Below, piece by piece: positions 6,567 to 8,905 of a stretch of DNA of 8,905 nt (its first letter is position 1; each line of letters opens with the position of its first letter). Source of the DNA: Acidobacteriota bacterium. GTDB lineage: Bacteria > Acidobacteriota > Blastocatellia > Pyrinomonadales > Pyrinomonadaceae. A program made the translations under genes and the position numbers. The stretch covers positions 1 through 8,905 of the forward strand of contig JAHEEZ010000144.1 of the NCBI GenBank assembly GCA_024640445.1, in the 5' to 3' direction. Below the pieces are notes generated by a model that saw nothing but the letters and a program-made list of their open reading frames with translations, was not told the origin of the DNA and did not search any database.

Positions 6567-6595
6567 TTGACACACCCCGCTCCGGAGCCTATATT
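6567..6595 (+). promoter_or_regulatory. near-consensus sigma70 promoter of tadA
   Basis: TTGACA (6567-6572), a 17-base spacer, then TATATT (6590-6595). The -35 box is perfect and the -10 box differs from TATAAT at one position. Transcription should start at about 6602. The same TTG can be misread as a start codon of an extended tadA, but as a -35 element it lies outside the transcript. The strength suggests high expression, fitting a transcript that may carry tadA, two tRNAs and perhaps SRP RNA. Confidence 0.75.
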
Positions 6596-6601
6596 TTCTG
6601 T

Positions 6602-6621
6602 TCATCCGGCTCACCGGATGA
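6602..6621 (+). promoter_or_regulatory. hairpin at the predicted 5' end of the tadA mRNA
   Basis: TCATCCGG (6602-6609) and CCGGATGA (6614-6621) form a perfect 8-bp stem with the loop CTCA. It begins at the predicted transcription start and buries an in-frame ATG (6618-6620) in its 3' strand, leaving the ATG at 6633 free 11 bases after the stem. It may protect the 5' end of the RNA or steer start choice. Confidence 0.45.
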
Positions 6622-6632
6622 TCCTCTTTCTG

Positions 6633-7112
6633 ATGGACCAGACCGACGAAACCTATATGGAACTGGCCCTCGGGGCCGCCGTCAAAGCGGGCCGGAGGGG
6701 AGAGGTGCCGGTCGGCGCCTGTGTGGTCGGACCGGACGGAAACGTTTTGGCAGTCGCGTCAAATTCGCCCATCGCGGACAGCGATCCAACTGCTCACGCC
6801 GAGATACTTGCGCTGAGGCAGGCGGCGGCGAAACTTGGCAATTACCGTTTGACTGGATGCTCGGTTTATACGACCATTGAACCTTGCGTCATGTGCGCCG
6901 GAGCCCTTCTAAATGCCAGGATCGGACGGCTTGTATACGGCGCCGCGGACGACAGGTTTGGCGCAGTGGAATCACGATTCCGTTTATGCGACGACAGTTC
7001 TTTGAATCACACGATCGAATTGGTTTCCGGGGTTTTGGAAGAACGCTGCTCGGCGTTGATGAGCGGTTTTTTCGAGGAACTCAGGGCAAAGAGGCGAAAG
7101 CCGTCTGATTAG
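6633..7112 (+). CDS. tadA: tRNA-specific adenosine deaminase
   Basis: A 159-residue zinc deaminase that converts wobble adenosine 34 to inosine in tRNA-Arg(ACG), letting it read CGU, CGC and CGA codons. The active site is complete: HAE at residues 55-57 (zinc His and catalytic Glu57) and PCVMC at 84-88 (zinc Cys85 and Cys88). EVPVGACVV at 24-32, the GALLNARIGRLVYGA segment and the C-terminal FFEELRAKRR are typical of TadA rather than of cytosine deaminases. Length is normal. The start at 6633 gives an N-terminus laid out like Bacillus TadA (MxQxxxxYM); an ATG at 6618 would add five residues but is buried in a hairpin, and the TTG at 6567 is the promoter -35 box. No clear Shine-Dalgarno sequence is seen. 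Two tRNA-Ser genes follow 26 bases later with no terminator between. Confidence 0.95.
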   Translation: MDQTDETYMELALGAAVKAGRRGEVPVGACVVGPDGNVLAVASNSPIADSDPTAHAEILALRQAAAKLGNYRLTGCSVYTTIEPCVMCAGALLNARIGRLVYGAADDRFGAVESRFRLCDDSSLNHTIELVSGVLEERCSALMSGFFEELRAKRRKPSD

Positions 7113-7138
7113 GCCGCCCGGATGCCGGATCGTTTTGC

Positions 7139-7228
<90 letters not shown>

Positions 7229-7250
7229 TCATCGTTTAAGAATAGTTTCG

Positions 7251-7340
<90 letters not shown>

Positions 7341-7406
7341 GATTCAGGATCGATCCGGCGTTCGCGTTCCAAGATTTTGCGAATTTCGGCTCGATCGATT
7401 TTTTTT

Positions 7407-7512
7407 ATGGCTTCAGGCTCCGCACAAGGCTTGAATTGTGAACCCCGCCAGACTGGGAACAGAGCAACGGTAGCAATTTCATCCTGTGTTGCGGTTAAGT
7501 CTGAAGCCTCCA
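7407..7512 (+). ncRNA. ffs: signal recognition particle 4.5S RNA
   Basis: The RNA part of the signal recognition particle; it binds Ffh and FtsY and directs membrane-protein translation to the inner membrane. The domain IV hairpin is recognisable: CTG (7453-7455), tetraloop GGAA (7456-7459), CAG (7460-7462), then the conserved AGCA side of the symmetric loop (7463-7466), closed by CCG (7445-7447) with CGG (7468-7470). Below it AATTG (7434-7438) pairs with CAATT (7474-7478), CCGCA (7420-7424) with TGCGG (7490-7494), and GGCTTCAG (7409-7416) with CTGAAGCC (7501-7508). The result is one long imperfect hairpin of about 105 bases with no Alu domain, the size of a small-type bacterial SRP RNA. The position directly before dnaX and after tadA matches scr in Bacillus subtilis. 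The ends are approximate. No convincing own promoter is seen, so it may share the tadA-tRNA transcript. Confidence 0.88.
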
Positions 7513-7519
7513 TTTTTTT
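7499..7519 (+). terminator. terminator closing the SRP RNA gene
   Basis: The 3' strand of the SRP RNA closing helix (CTGAAGCC, 7501-7508) is followed after TCCA by seven T (7513-7519), so the RNA's own helix plus U-tract can act as an intrinsic terminator. This would separate SRP RNA from dnaX. Confidence 0.6.
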
Positions 7520-7532
7520 AAAACCGGGATTG

Positions 7533-7562
7533 TTAGACAGCCTTCCAATTCTGAACTAAACT
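7533..7562 (+). promoter_or_regulatory. weak promoter candidate for dnaX
   Basis: TTAGAC (7533-7538), an 18-base spacer and TAAACT (7557-7562) lie about 32 bases before the dnaX ATG, after the SRP RNA terminator. The boxes are poor matches, but a promoter is expected in this 74-base gap. No Shine-Dalgarno sequence is visible before the ATG. Confidence 0.25.
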
Positions 7563-7593
7563 TATCACCTACTTTTTTGAATAGTTCTGAATC

Positions 7594-8905
7594 ATGTCTT
7601 ACCAGGTACTCGCAAGAAAATGGCGTCCTCAGATCTTTGAGGAGGTAATCGGCCAGGAAGCGATCACGCGGACGCTCCGCAACGCGATCGAGACCGGAAG
7701 GCTGCATCACGCCTATCTTTTCAGCGGCGCCCGCGGAGTCGGCAAGACGACGACGGCCCGACTGATCGCAAAAGCCCTGAACTGCCGGAAAACTGAAGAA
7801 CCGAATCCCTCGCCCTGCAACACGGGTGACGCGGATGCGTGCCCGTCCTGCCTCGAGATCGCTGAGAGCCGCTCGATGGACGTGCTTGAATTCGACGCCG
7901 CGTCCCACACGAAGGTGGAAGAGATCCGCGAAATCATCCTTGAAAGCATCAACATCAATCCCGCGCGCGACCGCTACAAGGTTTTCATCATTGACGAGGT
8001 CCACATGCTCTCGAAGTCCTCGTTCAACGCGCTTCTGAAGACCCTGGAGGAACCGCCCGACAACGTGGTCTTCGTGATGGCTACTACGGAGCATCACAAG
8101 GTGCCGGACACGATCACGTCGAGATGCCAGGAGTTCGAGTTCCATACGATCGCTCTTCGGAAAATACTGAAGAGGCTGGAAGAGATTGCCGTCGCAGAGG
8201 ACGTGAAGATCTCACCGGAAGCGCTGAAAGAGATTGCCCGGTCAGGCGAGGGGTCGATGCGCGACGCTCAGAGCAATTTTGATCAGGTCATCAGTTTTTC
8301 GGGTGAGACGATAGGCGTTGAAGACGTTTCGGCGGCACTCGGCATTGCCGGCACGGAAAATCTTGTGAGAACCATCCGTTCGATCTCTGAGCGCGATTCT
8401 ACCGAGATGCTGAAGGTCGTTGACGATCTTGTCGCGCGTGGACAGGACCTACGGAATTTTTGCCGCGACCTTATGTCCTATGTTCGAGACCTGCTCGTAT
8501 TCAAGATCGCGGGCGACGCGCATGGTCTCCTTGACACCGCGATACTTTCGGCGGAGGAGATGAATGACCATGCCGCCCCTTTTCTGGAAGCCGATCTGAT
8601 CCGGTTCTTCAACTCGCTGGCCGAAACCGAGGCATCCCTACGTGACGCCGCAGAGCCCAGGTTCGTGCTGGAGGTCGGGCTTGTAAAGCTCGCCGAAATG
8701 CGACGTGTCGTCCCGATCGAGGACATTCTGAAACGTCTGGCCGAGATCGAGTCGGGGGGTTCAAAGGCCGCTGCAGCGGGCACCGCTTCGGGTGAACCTT
8801 CAAGATCACCTTCACAAAGCCCGGAACAGACCGAGCCGGAAAAAAAAACTCTAGAAACCGGGATTGACCCGGATACCCGCGATTCAGAGGCTTCTTCAAT
8901 GCCCG
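7594..8905 (+). CDS. dnaX: DNA polymerase III subunit gamma/tau (3' end outside window)
   Basis: The clamp-loader ATPase of the replicative polymerase; 437 codons are visible and the frame is open to the edge. MSYQVLARKWRPQIFEEVIG is the standard DnaX N-terminus and fixes the start. The AAA+ parts are in order: Walker A GARGVGKTTTAR at 45-56; a zinc module with Cys64, Cys75, Cys83 and Cys86; DAASHTKVEEIR at 101-112; Walker B FIIDEVHML at 131-139; TSRC with the arginine finger Arg177; and sensor 2 GSMRDAQS at 220-227. Domain III follows to about 385, then a Ser/Pro/Glu/Ala-rich linker leads to the tau-specific region that is cut off. In codons 416-419 a nine-A run with a downstream hairpin suggests programmed production of a short gamma form. 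SRP RNA ends about 80 bases upstream. Confidence 0.97.
   Translation, partial: MSYQVLARKWRPQIFEEVIGQEAITRTLRNAIETGRLHHAYLFSGARGVGKTTTARLIAKALNCRKTEEPNPSPCNTGDADACPSCLEIAESRSMDVLEFDAASHTKVEEIREIILESININPARDRYKVFIIDEVHMLSKSSFNALLKTLEEPPDNVVFVMATTEHHKVPDTITSRCQEFEFHTIALRKILKRLEEIAVAEDVKISPEALKEIARSGEGSMRDAQSNFDQVISFSGETIGVEDVSAALGIAGTENLVRTIRSISERDSTEMLKVVDDLVARGQDLRNFCRDLMSYVRDLLVFKIAGDAHGLLDTAILSAEEMNDHAAPFLEADLIRFFNSLAETEASLRDAAEPRFVLEVGLVKLAEMRRVVPIEDILKRLAEIESGGSKAAAAGTASGEPSRSPSQSPEQTEPEKKTLETGIDPDTRDSEASSMP
8840..8872 (+). other. probable programmed slippage site in dnaX (tau/gamma switch)
   Basis: Nine consecutive A (8840-8848) fall on the codons GAA AAA AAA ACT (416-419). They include the heptamer A AAA AAA (8841-8847) in the phase needed for a -1 ribosomal shift. 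Nine bases after the run, CCGGG (8858-8862) and CCCGG (8868-8872) form a GC-only 5-bp stem with loop ATTGA. In the -1 frame six codons lead to TGA at 8865-8867, inside that loop, giving a product of about 424 residues. In the +1 frame one codon leads to TAG at 8852-8854, giving about 419 residues. E. coli gamma has 431 residues. No strong Shine-Dalgarno-like stimulator is seen upstream. Slippage itself is inferred. Confidence 0.65.

Noticed and set aside
6567..6632. TTG start giving a 181-residue TadA
   Set aside because: The TTG is the first half of a perfect -35 box, and the added residues have no counterpart at TadA N-termini.
7399..7406. Run of eight T after the tRNA genes as an intrinsic terminator
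   Set aside because: No stable GC-rich stem precedes it; the nearby ATCGAT-type palindromes do not form a proper hairpin. It lies at the SRP RNA 5' side.
7495..8145. 216-residue minus-strand open frame
   Set aside because: It lies entirely antisense to dnaX and the SRP RNA 3' end, has arginine-rich composition typical of a GC-rich shadow frame, and has no recognisable motif.
8840..8848. Nine-A run as a simple sequencing error or a pseudogene frameshift
   Set aside because: The zero frame reads as a normal DnaX linker on both sides, so the length is consistent with an intact gene. Homopolymer miscounting still cannot be excluded without reads.

Overview
The window looks like a chromosomal housekeeping region from a free-living, moderately GC-rich bacterium with an outer-membrane or secreted-protein lifestyle. 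Acidobacteriota (a Blastocatellia-like lineage) is my best guess. It rests on gene content, on the accD/DinB/folC arrangement and on the style of the GC-rich intergenic repeat, not on any search, so the assignment is tentative. I see no phage, transposase, CRISPR array or resistance gene.

Layout. Positions 1-172 hold a GC-rich intergenic repeat that ends on the folC stop codon. From 3612 down to 168, on the minus strand, runs a metabolic group: an inositol-monophosphatase-family enzyme (suhB-like), accD (fatty acid synthesis), a DinB-fold protein and folC (folate polyglutamylation). The last three are spaced 10-12 bases apart. The suhB-like gene is preceded by a roughly 100-base leader with interchangeable inverted repeats and a terminator-like hairpin just before the start codon. 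From 5349 down to 3714, also minus, is a compact operon of three genes joined by two ATGA overlaps: a TFIIB-type zinc-ribbon protein, a secreted esterase of the FrmB/esterase D type, and a small secreted protein of unknown function. A DUF2270 membrane protein (6373-5462) follows upstream on the same strand.

A divergent intergenic region (6374-6632) then switches to plus-strand information-processing genes: tadA, tRNA-Ser(CGA), tRNA-Ser(GGA), an SRP 4.5S RNA gene with its own terminator, and dnaX, which runs off the right edge. The order tadA - SRP RNA - dnaX is the one known from Bacillus subtilis. The SRP RNA is recognised from its domain IV hairpin and long closing helix.

The most interesting signal is in dnaX. 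A run of nine A residues at 8840-8848, in the Pro/Ser/Glu-rich linker after the clamp-loader domains, is followed by a GC-only hairpin, with stop codons close by in both alternative frames. This is what a programmed slippage site producing a short gamma form beside full-length tau would look like, as known for E. coli (ribosomal frameshift) and Thermus thermophilus (transcriptional slippage on nine A).
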